Shown here: one piece after another, positions 51,469-60,199 of the stretch
Position numbering within the stretch: the stretch's first letter is position 1
Layout of the letters: every line of letters begins with the position of its first letter
Source: Psychromonas sp. B3M02
GTDB taxonomy: Bacteria > Pseudomonadota > Gammaproteobacteria > Enterobacterales > Psychromonadaceae
Assembly: GCF_003318165.1 (NCBI RefSeq)
Contig: NZ_QOCB01000080.1
Coordinates: forward strand, 1-64,000
Direction of reading: 5' to 3'
DNA length: 64,000 bases
Notes under the pieces: generated by a model
Database searches by the model: none
What the model saw: the letters and a program-made list of their open reading frames with translations, nothing else
Told to the model about the DNA's origin: nothing
Program-made: the position numbers and the translations under genes

Positions 51469-51487
51469 TGTAATGATAATCACTATC
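51469..51487. promoter_or_regulatory. Fur box upstream of gltBD
   Basis: TGTAATGATAATCACTATC matches the Fur consensus at 16 of 19 positions by my count. It is about 510 bases before gltB, and just before a possible sigma-70 promoter. It could control a long gltB leader or an unrecognised small RNA. Confidence 0.55.
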
Positions 51488-51782
51488 ATTTGTGAATTAC
51501 TATTCACTTTTTTTAACTAAAAATTCAAATTTTTCTTTTATAAAATTTATAATTTGATACATTACTCCGCCTTTATTTTTTATTTTGACTCTGTTTTTTG
51601 CTTTTAATTATTATAAATCAATAGTTTATTTTTTAAGTGCGCTGTGGAACAAAGCACAGTACCGATTAATAAGCAGTCAGAGTGGAACTGAATAAGAAAA
51701 TTGGATTTTGCTTGGGTTAAAAGATAGAATAATGAGCAAATATCACTTCTGTTACTAGGGTGGTTCTCAATAATTTGTGTAT

Positions 51783-51798
51783 TGGCCCCATGCTTGCA
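51783..51798 (+). promoter_or_regulatory. Sigma-54 promoter of gltBD
   Basis: TGGCCCC-ATGC-TTGCA has exact spacing (ten bases between GG and GC) and a perfect TTGCA -12 box; the -24 box deviates at two outer positions. Transcription would start near 51809, giving a leader of about 190 bases. The same bases can also fold as CCCAT/ATGGG inside TTGGC/GCCAA, a coincidence or overlap. Confidence 0.5.
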
Positions 51799-51998
51799 AT
51801 GGGCTGTGCCAATTATTTACTAGGCAAGGACGTTTTGTAAAAAGTGCACTTTTCTCAAAAAGTAGTTTTCTTACAAAAGTAAAAATAAATTAATTGCTTG
51901 TTTTTATTTATTTAAATAACAAGCCGTGTGTAGCACTTCGAAACATTAGGTTTGGCAGTGAGGGACATTTTTACTGTTATATCTAGAAGGACATGTTT

Positions 51999-54900
51999 AT
52001 GACAAATAAAGAGCAGAATGCTCAAGGCCTTTATGTGCCTGAAATGGAGCACGATGCCTGTGGTATCGGTTTTGTAGCACATCTGAAAAACAGCAAGTCT
52101 CATAAGATTGTGACACAAGCTTTGGATATGTTAGCGCGTATGGAACACCGTGGTGGTCAAGGTTGTGACCCATGTAGCGGTGATGGAGCAGGTATTCTTT
52201 TACAAAAACCGCATGAGTTTTTAGTAACAGAAGCATTAAAAGAGGGTATTACTCTTCCTAAATTTGATCAATATGGTGTAGGTACCATCCTATTCCCTAA
52301 AGATGAAAATCATCGTGATCATTGTCGTGAAATTCTAGCACGTACCGCTGAACGTCTTTCTCTTGAAGTAATTGGTTACCGCGTTCTTCCTACAGATAAC
52401 TCAATGATTGGTGCTGATCCCCTAAGCAGCGAACCACAGTTTGAACATATGTTTGTTACTGGTGGGCCGGATATGGAGCCAGCAGTATTAGAGCGTAAAT
52501 TATTTATTTTACGTAATTATGCAACACGTATCTGTTTAGAGTCTGTTAATGGTATTGAAGATAACTTCTACATTAATACATTCTCTTACAAAACGATTGT
52601 TTACAAAGGTCAGTTAACGACTGAGCAAGTGCCTCAATACTTCTTAGATTTACAAAATCCAAGCATGGTAACTGCACTGGCATTAGTACACTCTCGTTTC
52701 TCAACGAATACATTCCCACGTTGGCGTTTAGCGCAACCGTTCCGTTACATTGCTCACAATGGTGAGATCAATACGGTTCGCGGTAATATCAACTGGATGA
52801 AAGCGCGTGAAGCTTTGCTTGAAGCTGAATACTTCACTCGCTCAGAATTAGATATGTTAATGCCAATCTGTACTGATGGTATGTCTGACTCTGCAAGCTT
52901 TGATATGGCATTGGAGTTATTAGTACTGTCAGGCCGTAGTCTTCCTCATGCATTAATGATGATGATCCCTGAAGCTTGGCAAGAAAATAAAAACATGGAC
53001 CCTAAACGCCGTGCTTTCTACCAATACCATGCAAACTTAATGGAACCTTGGGATGGCCCTGCGTCTGTTTGTTTCACCGATGGTGTGCAAGTAGGGGCAA
53101 CGCTTGACCGTAACGGTCTACGTCCATCACGTTACACAGTGACTAAAGATGATTTCCTAGTAATGGCTTCTGAGTCAGGTGTAGTAGAAATCAAACCTGA
53201 AAACATCAAGTTACGAGGTCGTTTACAGCCAGGTCGTATCTTTGTTGCTGACCTTGAGCAAGGCCGCATCATTTCTGATGACGAAGTGAAAGACGGTATT
53301 GCAGCAAGAAAACCGTATGAAACATGGTTAGAAAATAACTTAGTTAAGTTAGAAAACCAACCAGCGGCGTTAGAGCGTAATATTCAACCTGATGCAGGTA
53401 AATTACTAAAACGTTTACAAGCCTTTGGTGTAACATCGGAAGAAGTTAACGAAATTATTCTACCTATGTTCCGCGATGGTAAAGAGCCATTGGGTGCAAT
53501 GGGTGTGGATTGGCCGTTAGCGGTTCTATCACATCAATCTCAACATCTATCTCACTACTTTAAGCAATTATTTGCGCAAGTAACTAACCCACCAATCGAT
53601 CCGATTCGTGAGCGTATGGTTATGTCGCTAAATACATACTTAGGTAAAGACCAAAACTTATTGGCTGAAACACCTGAGCATTGTCATAAGGTTGAGCTTG
53701 AATCTCCGGTATTAAGTAATGCTGAATTACAAAAAATTAATGCACTGGATGATAAACATTTACAAGCTAAAACATTAGAGACTTTCTTTGCTGCATCTGG
53801 TGAACCAGGCAAACTGAAAAAAGCATTAGCACGTATTTGTCGTTACGCAGAAGATGCAATTCACGATGGTTACTCAATCATCATTCTTTCTGACCGTAAT
53901 GCAACGTCTGACCATGCACCAATTCCTGCTATGTTAGTAACAGGTGCGGTACATCACTACTTAATCAAACGTGGCCTACGTGCTATGTGTGACATCGTAG
54001 TTGAAACTGGCGACGTACGTGAAACACATCATTTTGCAACAGTAATTGGTTACGGTGCGTCTGCTGTTAACGCTTACTTAATTGAAGAGATGATTGTTGA
54101 TTTACAAGCTAAGAACCGTTTACCTGCAGAGAAATCTGTAGAAGATATCTTTAAGTCGTACAAAGCGGCGATTGATGCGGGTCTATTGAAGATCTTCTCG
54201 AAAATGGGTATCTCAACGATTCAGTCTTACCAAGGTGCGCAAATTTTTGAAGCTCTAGGTATCAGTAAATCAGTGGTTGATGATTACTTCAAAGGCACAG
54301 TTACCCGTATCCAAGGTCTCTCGATTGATGACATCGCTAATGAAATTCTAGTGCGTCACCGTTTTGCTTATCCATTACGTGCAGTACCAGTACAACGTTT
54401 AGATGTTGGTGGTGTATATCAGTGGAAACAACGTGGTGAGAAGCATTTATTCAACCCTACAACGATTTCATTATTACAGGAATCAACGCGTAACAAGAAC
54501 TACGAACAGTTCAAACAGTACGCTGAAACAGTTGATAAACAAGGTGATGATGCAGCTACACTGCGTAGCCAGTTTGAATTTGTACCAAAAGCATCGGGTC
54601 CAATCTCAATTGATGAAGTAGAACCAGCTGAAAACATTTTAAAACGTTTTGCAACAGGTGCGATGAGCTTCGGTTCTATCTCACATGAAGCTCACTCAAC
54701 GTTAGCTATTGCGATGAACCGAATTGGCGCTAAGTCAAACTCTGGTGAAGGTGGTGAAGATCCAATTCGTTTTACACCAAAAGAAAACGGTGATTGGGAA
54801 CGTTCAGCTATCAAGCAAGTGGCATCGGGTCGTTTTGGTGTAACGTCTTACTACCTAACTAACGCTGCTGAAATCCAAATTAAAATGGCACAGGGTGCTA

Positions 54901-56516
54901 AACCAGGTGAAGGCGGTCAGTTACCAGGTCACAAAGTGGATGACTGGATTGGTCGTACACGTCACTCTACACCGGGCGTAGGCCTGATTTCACCGCCACC
55001 GCATCATGATATCTACTCAATCGAAGATTTAGCTCAGCTTATCTACGATTTGAAAAATGCGAACCGTGAAGGTCGTGTTAACGTTAAGTTAGTATCAGAA
55101 GCAGGTGTTGGTACGATTGCATCAGGTGTTGCGAAGGCAAAAGCTGACGTTATCTTAATTGCTGGTTTTGATGGTGGTACAGGTGCATCACCTTTATCGT
55201 CTATCCGTCATGCGGGTTTACCGTGGGAACTAGGTTTATCTGAAGCACATCAAACGCTAATGAAGAACGGTTTACGTAACCGTGTTGTTCTACAAGCTGA
55301 TGGCCAGATGAAAACACCACGTGATTTAACTATTGCAGCGTTATTAGGTTCAGAAGAGTGGGGCGTAGCAACTGCAGCACTAGTGGTTGAAGGTTGTATC
55401 ATGATGCGTAAGTGTCATTTGAATACTTGTCCTGTTGGTATCGCAACGCAAAACAAAACGTTACGTGAACGTTTTGACGGCCGTGTAGAAGATGTTGTGA
55501 CATTCTTCGGTTACATGGTGCAAGGCATGCGTGAAAACATGGCTAAGCTAGGTTACAAGACGATTACTGAAATGGTTGGTCAAACGCAAAACCTTAAAGT
55601 ACGTGATGATGTAAGCCATTGGAAATACAAAAACCTAAACTTAAGCACTATTCTATTTAAAGAAACGGCTAAAGAAGAAGATGGGATGTTTAATCAAACA
55701 ACTCAAAATCATAATCTTGAAGCAGTATTAGATAGAAAACTAATTGAATTAGCTAAACCAGCACTGGAAAAAGGTGAAGCGGTATCGGGTTCATTCCCAA
55801 TTACTAATATCGACCGTTCGTGTGGCACCATGTTGTCAAACGAAATTTCAAAAGTGTATAACGACCAAGGTTTACCACAGCCGATGCAAGTTAAGTTTAA
55901 CGGCTCTGCAGGTCAATCATTTGGTTGTTTCCTTGCAAAAGGTGTTGAGTTTACTGTTGAAGGTGACGCGAACGATTACTGGGGTAAAGGTTTATCTGGT
56001 GGTCAAATCGTAGTGTATCCTCATCGTGATTCAAGTGTTGTATCTAAAGACAACATCATTGTAGGTAACGTATGTTTCTACGGTGCTACGTCTGGTGAGT
56101 CTTACATTAACGGTATGGCTGGTGAACGTTTCTGTGTTCGTAACTCGGGTGCAGAAGTGGTTGTTGAAGGTATCGGTGATCACGGTTGTGAGTACATGAC
56201 TGGCGGTATCATGATTAACCTTGGTACAACAGGTCGTAACTTTGCAGCAGGTATGAGTGGCGGTATTGCTTATATTTGGGATAGAGATGACACATTTACA
56301 GCTAATTGTAATATGGAGCTAGTTGATTTAGATCCATTAGATGAAGCTGATAAAGCGCTATTAATTGCTAAAGTCACTAAACATTTAGAACTAACTGAGT
56401 CTAATACAGCAGCGGATTTCTTGGCTGATGTTGAGCAAAGCTTAGCTAAAGTAGTGAAAGTAATGCCTCGTGATTACAAGGCAGTATTAGCAGCTCGAGC
56501 GAAAGGAGAAGCATAA
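51999..56516 (+). CDS. gltB: Glutamate synthase (NADPH) large subunit
   Basis: About 1505 residues from ATG 51999, which has AGAAGGA eight bases upstream; ATG 51993 is too close to it. A 20-residue propeptide precedes the catalytic Cys21 (HDACGIGFVAHL). Amidotransferase motifs RFSTNTFPRWRLAQPF and IAHNGEINT, FMN domain FATGAMSFGSISHEAH, the [3Fe-4S] motif CIMMRKCHLNTC (C-x5-C-x4-C) and the GXGXG helix are all present at normal spacing. With GltD it converts 2-oxoglutarate and glutamine to two glutamates. Its last codon overlaps the gltD ATG by one base (TAATG). Confidence 0.97.
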   Translation: MTNKEQNAQGLYVPEMEHDACGIGFVAHLKNSKSHKIVTQALDMLARMEHRGGQGCDPCSGDGAGILLQKPHEFLVTEALKEGITLPKFDQYGVGTILFPKDENHRDHCREILARTAERLSLEVIGYRVLPTDNSMIGADPLSSEPQFEHMFVTGGPDMEPAVLERKLFILRNYATRICLESVNGIEDNFYINTFSYKTIVYKGQLTTEQVPQYFLDLQNPSMVTALALVHSRFSTNTFPRWRLAQPFRYIAHNGEINTVRGNINWMKAREALLEAEYFTRSELDMLMPICTDGMSDSASFDMALELLVLSGRSLPHALMMMIPEAWQENKNMDPKRRAFYQYHANLMEPWDGPASVCFTDGVQVGATLDRNGLRPSRYTVTKDDFLVMASESGVVEIKPENIKLRGRLQPGRIFVADLEQGRIISDDEVKDGIAARKPYETWLENNLVKLENQPAALERNIQPDAGKLLKRLQAFGVTSEEVNEIILPMFRDGKEPLGAMGVDWPLAVLSHQSQHLSHYFKQLFAQVTNPPIDPIRERMVMSLNTYLGKDQNLLAETPEHCHKVELESPVLSNAELQKINALDDKHLQAKTLETFFAASGEPGKLKKALARICRYAEDAIHDGYSIIILSDRNATSDHAPIPAMLVTGAVHHYLIKRGLRAMCDIVVETGDVRETHHFATVIGYGASAVNAYLIEEMIVDLQAKNRLPAEKSVEDIFKSYKAAIDAGLLKIFSKMGISTIQSYQGAQIFEALGISKSVVDDYFKGTVTRIQGLSIDDIANEILVRHRFAYPLRAVPVQRLDVGGVYQWKQRGEKHLFNPTTISLLQESTRNKNYEQFKQYAETVDKQGDDAATLRSQFEFVPKASGPISIDEVEPAENILKRFATGAMSFGSISHEAHSTLAIAMNRIGAKSNSGEGGEDPIRFTPKENGDWERSAIKQVASGRFGVTSYYLTNAAEIQIKMAQGAKPGEGGQLPGHKVDDWIGRTRHSTPGVGLISPPPHHDIYSIEDLAQLIYDLKNANREGRVNVKLVSEAGVGTIASGVAKAKADVILIAGFDGGTGASPLSSIRHAGLPWELGLSEAHQTLMKNGLRNRVVLQADGQMKTPRDLTIAALLGSEEWGVATAALVVEGCIMMRKCHLNTCPVGIATQNKTLRERFDGRVEDVVTFFGYMVQGMRENMAKLGYKTITEMVGQTQNLKVRDDVSHWKYKNLNLSTILFKETAKEEDGMFNQTTQNHNLEAVLDRKLIELAKPALEKGEAVSGSFPITNIDRSCGTMLSNEISKVYNDQGLPQPMQVKFNGSAGQSFGCFLAKGVEFTVEGDANDYWGKGLSGGQIVVYPHRDSSVVSKDNIIVGNVCFYGATSGESYINGMAGERFCVRNSGAEVVVEGIGDHGCEYMTGGIMINLGTTGRNFAAGMSGGIAYIWDRDDTFTANCNMELVDLDPLDEADKALLIAKVTKHLELTESNTAADFLADVEQSLAKVVKVMPRDYKAVLAARAKGEA

Positions 56517-57985
56517 TGGGTAAGCCTACTGGATTTTTAGAATTAGGTCGTGAATTACCACCGAAAGTATCGGTTGAAGAGCGCCTAAAAGACAATAAAG
56601 AGTTTGTACAAAACGACGTGTTTGGTAAAAAAGTTAATGACCAAGCTTCTCGTTGTATGGACTGTGGTGTTCCTTTCTGTCACAGCGGTTGTCCGATTGG
56701 TAACATCATCCCTGAATTCAATGACGCGGTATATCGTGAAAGTTGGCTAGAAGCTTGGGATATCCTAAGCTCTACAAACAACTTCCCTGAATTCACTGGT
56801 CGTGTTTGTCCTGCTCCTTGTGAAACCTCGTGTGTATTAGGGATCAACCAAGACCCAATTACGATTTGTAATATCGAAAAAACCATCGTAGAAAAAGCCT
56901 ACGAAAATGGTTATGTGACGCCTAAAATTCCGACATCTCGTACGGGTAAAACAGTGGCTATCATAGGTTCAGGTCCTGCGGGTCTTGCTGCTGCTGAGCA
57001 ATTAAACTCAGCGGGTCACACCGTGACAGTTTATGAGCGTGACGAAAAAGTAGGTGGTTTATTACGTTTTGGTATTCCTGACTTTAAACTGGGTATGGAC
57101 GTTATCGATCGTAAAATCGCGGTAATGGAAGCAGCTGGTATTAAAATGGTTGTGAATGCACATATTGGCGTTGATTTCGATGCTAAAGATTTGCGTAAGC
57201 AGTTTGATGTGGTGTTATTGACGGGTGGTTCTACTGTACCGCGTGACTTACCTATTCCAGGTCGTGACCTGAAAGGTGTTCACTTTGCAATGGAATTCCT
57301 AGGTCAAAATAACCGTCGTGCTAACGATATGGACCTTAAAACAGAAGAGATTCATGCAGCTGATGATCACGTAGTGGTTATCGGTGGTGGTGATACAGGC
57401 TCTGACTGTGTGGGTACGTCAAACCGTCATGGAGCAGCGTCAGTAACGCAAGTGGAAATCATGCCGATTCCACCTGAAAAACGTACTGTTAATATGCCTT
57501 GGCCTTCGTACCCAATGATCTTAAAAACAACTACTTCACATGAAGAAGGTGTTGATCGTCATTGGTCTATCCTGACTAAAGAGTTCATCGGTGATGAAAA
57601 CGGTAACGTTAAAGAGTTAGTGGTTGCGGATATCGAATGGGAAGAAGCAGCACCGGGTCAACGTCCAAACTTTAAAGAGATTGAAGGTTCTGTACGTTCA
57701 ATTCCTTGTACTAAAGCTTTCTTGGCAATGGGTTTCTTACACCCAGAACCAACGGGTGTATTAGCACAATTAGAAATTGGCTTAGATGAGCGTGGTAACG
57801 TTAAAACTGATGATTACCAAACCAATCAAGAAGGTGTTTTTGCTGCTGGTGATATGCGTACAGGTCAATCATTGATTGTACGTTGTATTAATGAAGGCCG
57901 TGAAGCATCACGTGCTATCGATACATATTTAATGGGTAACACTAACCTTGAATGTATCAACGACTCATTAATGATCGCTAACTAA
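56516..57985 (+). CDS. gltD: Glutamate synthase (NADPH) small subunit
   Basis: A 489-residue flavoprotein. The N-terminal adrenodoxin-like domain has the cysteines for two [4Fe-4S] clusters (CMDCGVPFCHSGCP about 47-60 and CPAPCETSCVLG about 100-111). Then come the FAD fold IIGSGPAGLAAAEQL and the NADPH fold VVIGGGDTGSDCVGT. It feeds NADPH electrons to GltB. Translationally coupled to gltB. A strong terminator follows. Confidence 0.96.
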   Translation: MGKPTGFLELGRELPPKVSVEERLKDNKEFVQNDVFGKKVNDQASRCMDCGVPFCHSGCPIGNIIPEFNDAVYRESWLEAWDILSSTNNFPEFTGRVCPAPCETSCVLGINQDPITICNIEKTIVEKAYENGYVTPKIPTSRTGKTVAIIGSGPAGLAAAEQLNSAGHTVTVYERDEKVGGLLRFGIPDFKLGMDVIDRKIAVMEAAGIKMVVNAHIGVDFDAKDLRKQFDVVLLTGGSTVPRDLPIPGRDLKGVHFAMEFLGQNNRRANDMDLKTEEIHAADDHVVVIGGGDTGSDCVGTSNRHGAASVTQVEIMPIPPEKRTVNMPWPSYPMILKTTTSHEEGVDRHWSILTKEFIGDENGNVKELVVADIEWEEAAPGQRPNFKEIEGSVRSIPCTKAFLAMGFLHPEPTGVLAQLEIGLDERGNVKTDDYQTNQEGVFAAGDMRTGQSLIVRCINEGREASRAIDTYLMGNTNLECINDSLMIAN

Positions 57986-58070
57986 ATTTAACGGGCAAGA
58001 TTGTTGGTTTATTGAACTGTTGTAAACGATAAATCAATCAATATTTGTTTTAAATTATAGTAAAAACATA

Positions 58071-58105
58071 AACCCCCTCTCTTTTTAAGAGTAGGGGGTT
58101 TTTTT
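58071..58105 (+). terminator. gltBD rho-independent terminator
   Basis: AACCCCCT pairs with AGGGGGTT, with an inner CTCTT/AAGAG stem, followed by a run of seven T residues. Confidence 0.92.
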
Positions 58106-58340
58106 GTGTTCAAACTAGTATAAAATCCCGCCCCCCTGAACTCGGTATTTAATGCCGATTATATTAAATAAGTGAGCTAAATGTATTTACAGGAAAAATA
58201 GCCTAGTTTAATACTTAGTTTGATTGCTTAAGGCATTTCTTGAGCAAATGAATAGCGAAGTGATAAGCCTATTTATTCTGTCAAATAGAGCACTTAATTA
58301 GTGTGATTGGGACTTTATCGTTCAATTAAAACACATTGTC

Positions 58341-58366
58341 TAGAAACTGACTGTTTGCAGTTTCTA
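58341..58366 (+). promoter_or_regulatory. Leader hairpin before the NhaC-type gene
   Basis: TAGAAACTG and CAGTTTCTA form a perfect nine-pair stem around eight bases. It is close to the start codon, so it may influence translation or be an operator. Confidence 0.4.
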
Positions 58367-58393
58367 ATTTAATGTAGACAAAAGGAAAGTTTC

Positions 58394-59956
58394 ATGTCTT
58401 TAATCGACTATTCAGCTTCGATGCTGTCGATCTTACCTGCAGCCGTTGCGCTCGGGTTGGCTATTATTACGCGTCGCGTACTCATCTCTCTCGGTATCGG
58501 TATTATATTAGGTGCTATGTTACTGGCTGACTATTCAGTGGTAGAGGCTGGCAAATATATTTACAGCACAGTTAAAAGCGTTGTAGTAGAAGATGGCGGT
58601 TTAAATACTTGGAATATGAGTATTGTCGCCTTCTTACTGTTGCTTGGTATGATGACGGCAGTATTAACCTTGTCTGGTGGCACGCGTGCTTTTGCTGATT
58701 GGGCATTAGATCATATTAAAAATAAGCGTGGAGCGTCTCTGCTTGCTGCATTTTTAGGTGTATTTATCTTTATTGATGATTACTTTAACAGTTTAGCGGT
58801 GGGCTCAATCTCACGTCCAGTGACTGACCGTTTTAGTGTGTCACGTGCCAAGCTGGCTTATATTCTTGACTCGACTGCAGCACCTATGTGTATCTTGATG
58901 CCTGTATCAAGCTGGGGCGCTTACATCATGACTATCATTGGTGGCATTCTAGTAAGCCATGGTATGACTGAATACTCGCCATTAGGTGCTTATGTCGCTT
59001 TAATTCCAATGAATTTCTATGCGCTGTTTACGCTGTTAATGGTGTTTGCTGTGATCCTATTTAAGTTAGATATAGGCCCAATGAAAAAGCATGAGCAAGC
59101 GGCACAAAGCAATGGCTCAGTGGAAGATGCAAATCACGTTGATTTACAAGATGAGTTAGGTATTGAAGAGCACCAACGTGGTAAAGTAGGTGATTTAGTT
59201 TACCCTATTATTGGGCTTATTCTTGCGACCTTATTCTTTATGGTTTACACCGGTAACGGTGCCTTAGCTGAAGTGGGTAAACCTTTTTCTGTGTTAGGTG
59301 CTTTTGAAAATACCGATGTAGGTGCATCATTAGTTTATGGTGGCTTAGTAGGCTTAGCACTCGCGCTATTTACGGTACTAAAACAAAAACAAACTTTTGA
59401 TAATATCCGCTTTGCTTTATGGGTGGGGGCTAAATCGATGTTTGGCGCAATTATCATCCTGTTCTTTGCATGGTCAATTGGTAGTGTGATCGGCGATATG
59501 AATACCGGTACTTATTTATCGACGTTAGTACAAGGCAATATCGGCTTACATTGGTTACCTGTGATTCTGTTTGTATTATCAGGTGCGATGGCTTTCTCTA
59601 CAGGCACCTCTTGGGGAACGTTTGGTATTATGTTACCGATTGCAGGTGATATGGCGGGGGCCACGGATTTAGCGATGATGTTACCTATGTTAAGCGCAGT
59701 ATTAGCTGGCTCTGTATTTGGCGACCATTGTTCTCCTATTTCTGATACAACTATTTTGTCTTCAACGGGGGCGCGTTGTAAGCATATTGATCATGTATCA
59801 ACACAGTTACCTTATGCGTTATCAATAGCATTCGTGTCTATTGTGGGGTTCGTAGTCATTGGTTTTACCGGCTCTATGGCGATCTCATTGACGGCAGCGA
59901 GTATTGCCTTTATTGCTGTTATCGCCACAATGAAAATCATGGCTAAAAATAACTGA
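58394..59956 (+). CDS. NhaC-type Na+/H+ antiporter family protein
   Basis: A 520-residue inner-membrane carrier with about 11-12 helices. The family mark FIDDYFNSLAVGSISRPVTDRF (about 130-152, broken by helices) with paired Asp residues, the later STGTSWGTFGIMLPIAGDMAG and GDHCSPISDTTILSSTGARC match the PF03553 (NhaC-like) family. A Glu/Asp/His-rich cytoplasmic loop lies about 230-260. Members exchange sodium for protons or amino acids, so the substrate is uncertain. AAAGGAAAG precedes the ATG. Alone between two terminators. Confidence 0.85.
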   Translation: MSLIDYSASMLSILPAAVALGLAIITRRVLISLGIGIILGAMLLADYSVVEAGKYIYSTVKSVVVEDGGLNTWNMSIVAFLLLLGMMTAVLTLSGGTRAFADWALDHIKNKRGASLLAAFLGVFIFIDDYFNSLAVGSISRPVTDRFSVSRAKLAYILDSTAAPMCILMPVSSWGAYIMTIIGGILVSHGMTEYSPLGAYVALIPMNFYALFTLLMVFAVILFKLDIGPMKKHEQAAQSNGSVEDANHVDLQDELGIEEHQRGKVGDLVYPIIGLILATLFFMVYTGNGALAEVGKPFSVLGAFENTDVGASLVYGGLVGLALALFTVLKQKQTFDNIRFALWVGAKSMFGAIIILFFAWSIGSVIGDMNTGTYLSTLVQGNIGLHWLPVILFVLSGAMAFSTGTSWGTFGIMLPIAGDMAGATDLAMMLPMLSAVLAGSVFGDHCSPISDTTILSSTGARCKHIDHVSTQLPYALSIAFVSIVGFVVIGFTGSMAISLTAASIAFIAVIATMKIMAKNN

Positions 59957-59994
59957 TATAAACCTTATTAGGTGAGCTTTATTACCTTTCAATA

Positions 59995-60025
59995 AAACAA
60001 GCAGGCTCGCCTGCTTGTTTTGTTT
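59995..60025 (+). terminator. Terminator of the antiporter gene
   Basis: AAACAAGCAGGC (59995-60006) is inverted at 60009-60020 (GCCTGCTTGTTT) and runs into TTTTGTTT. Confidence 0.9.
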
Positions 60026-60199
60026 CTGCAGTTCAAACTTTAGTATTTTATTGTTTAATATTATTTGCTTAGTCGATCCTTTCCCCTTATATTTATTACT
60101 ACTTTGTGTCACTTTTATTTCATATTTTAGCCATACCCTTGTCATCTTCTTTGACTAGTTTGAAAAGTCTTACACTTAATCAATGGAATGCAGAATATT

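Larger units (their letters stand above)
50809..51998. other. 1.2-kb AT-rich intergenic region upstream of gltBD
   Basis: I find no convincing gene. It contains an inverted repeat just after fumC (50840-50870), a good Fur box (51469-51487), a candidate sigma-70 promoter TTGACT with an AT-rich -10 near 51585-51616, a sigma-54 promoter (51783-51798) and, before gltB, a GTGCAC-centred palindrome and GCTTGTT/AACAAGC hairpin (about 51898-51925). This is unusually long for this genome. Confidence 0.6.
57986..58393. other. Intergenic region gltD-antiporter
   Basis: No gene is supported. It holds the gltBD terminator, one copy of the ATTAAATAAGTGA motif (58163) and, 28 bases before the next start, a nine-pair hairpin (58341-58366). 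Confidence 0.5.

Noticed and set aside
51469-51700. RyhB-type small RNA after the Fur box
   Set aside because: I could not find the RyhB core or a good terminator in the expected 100-200 bases.
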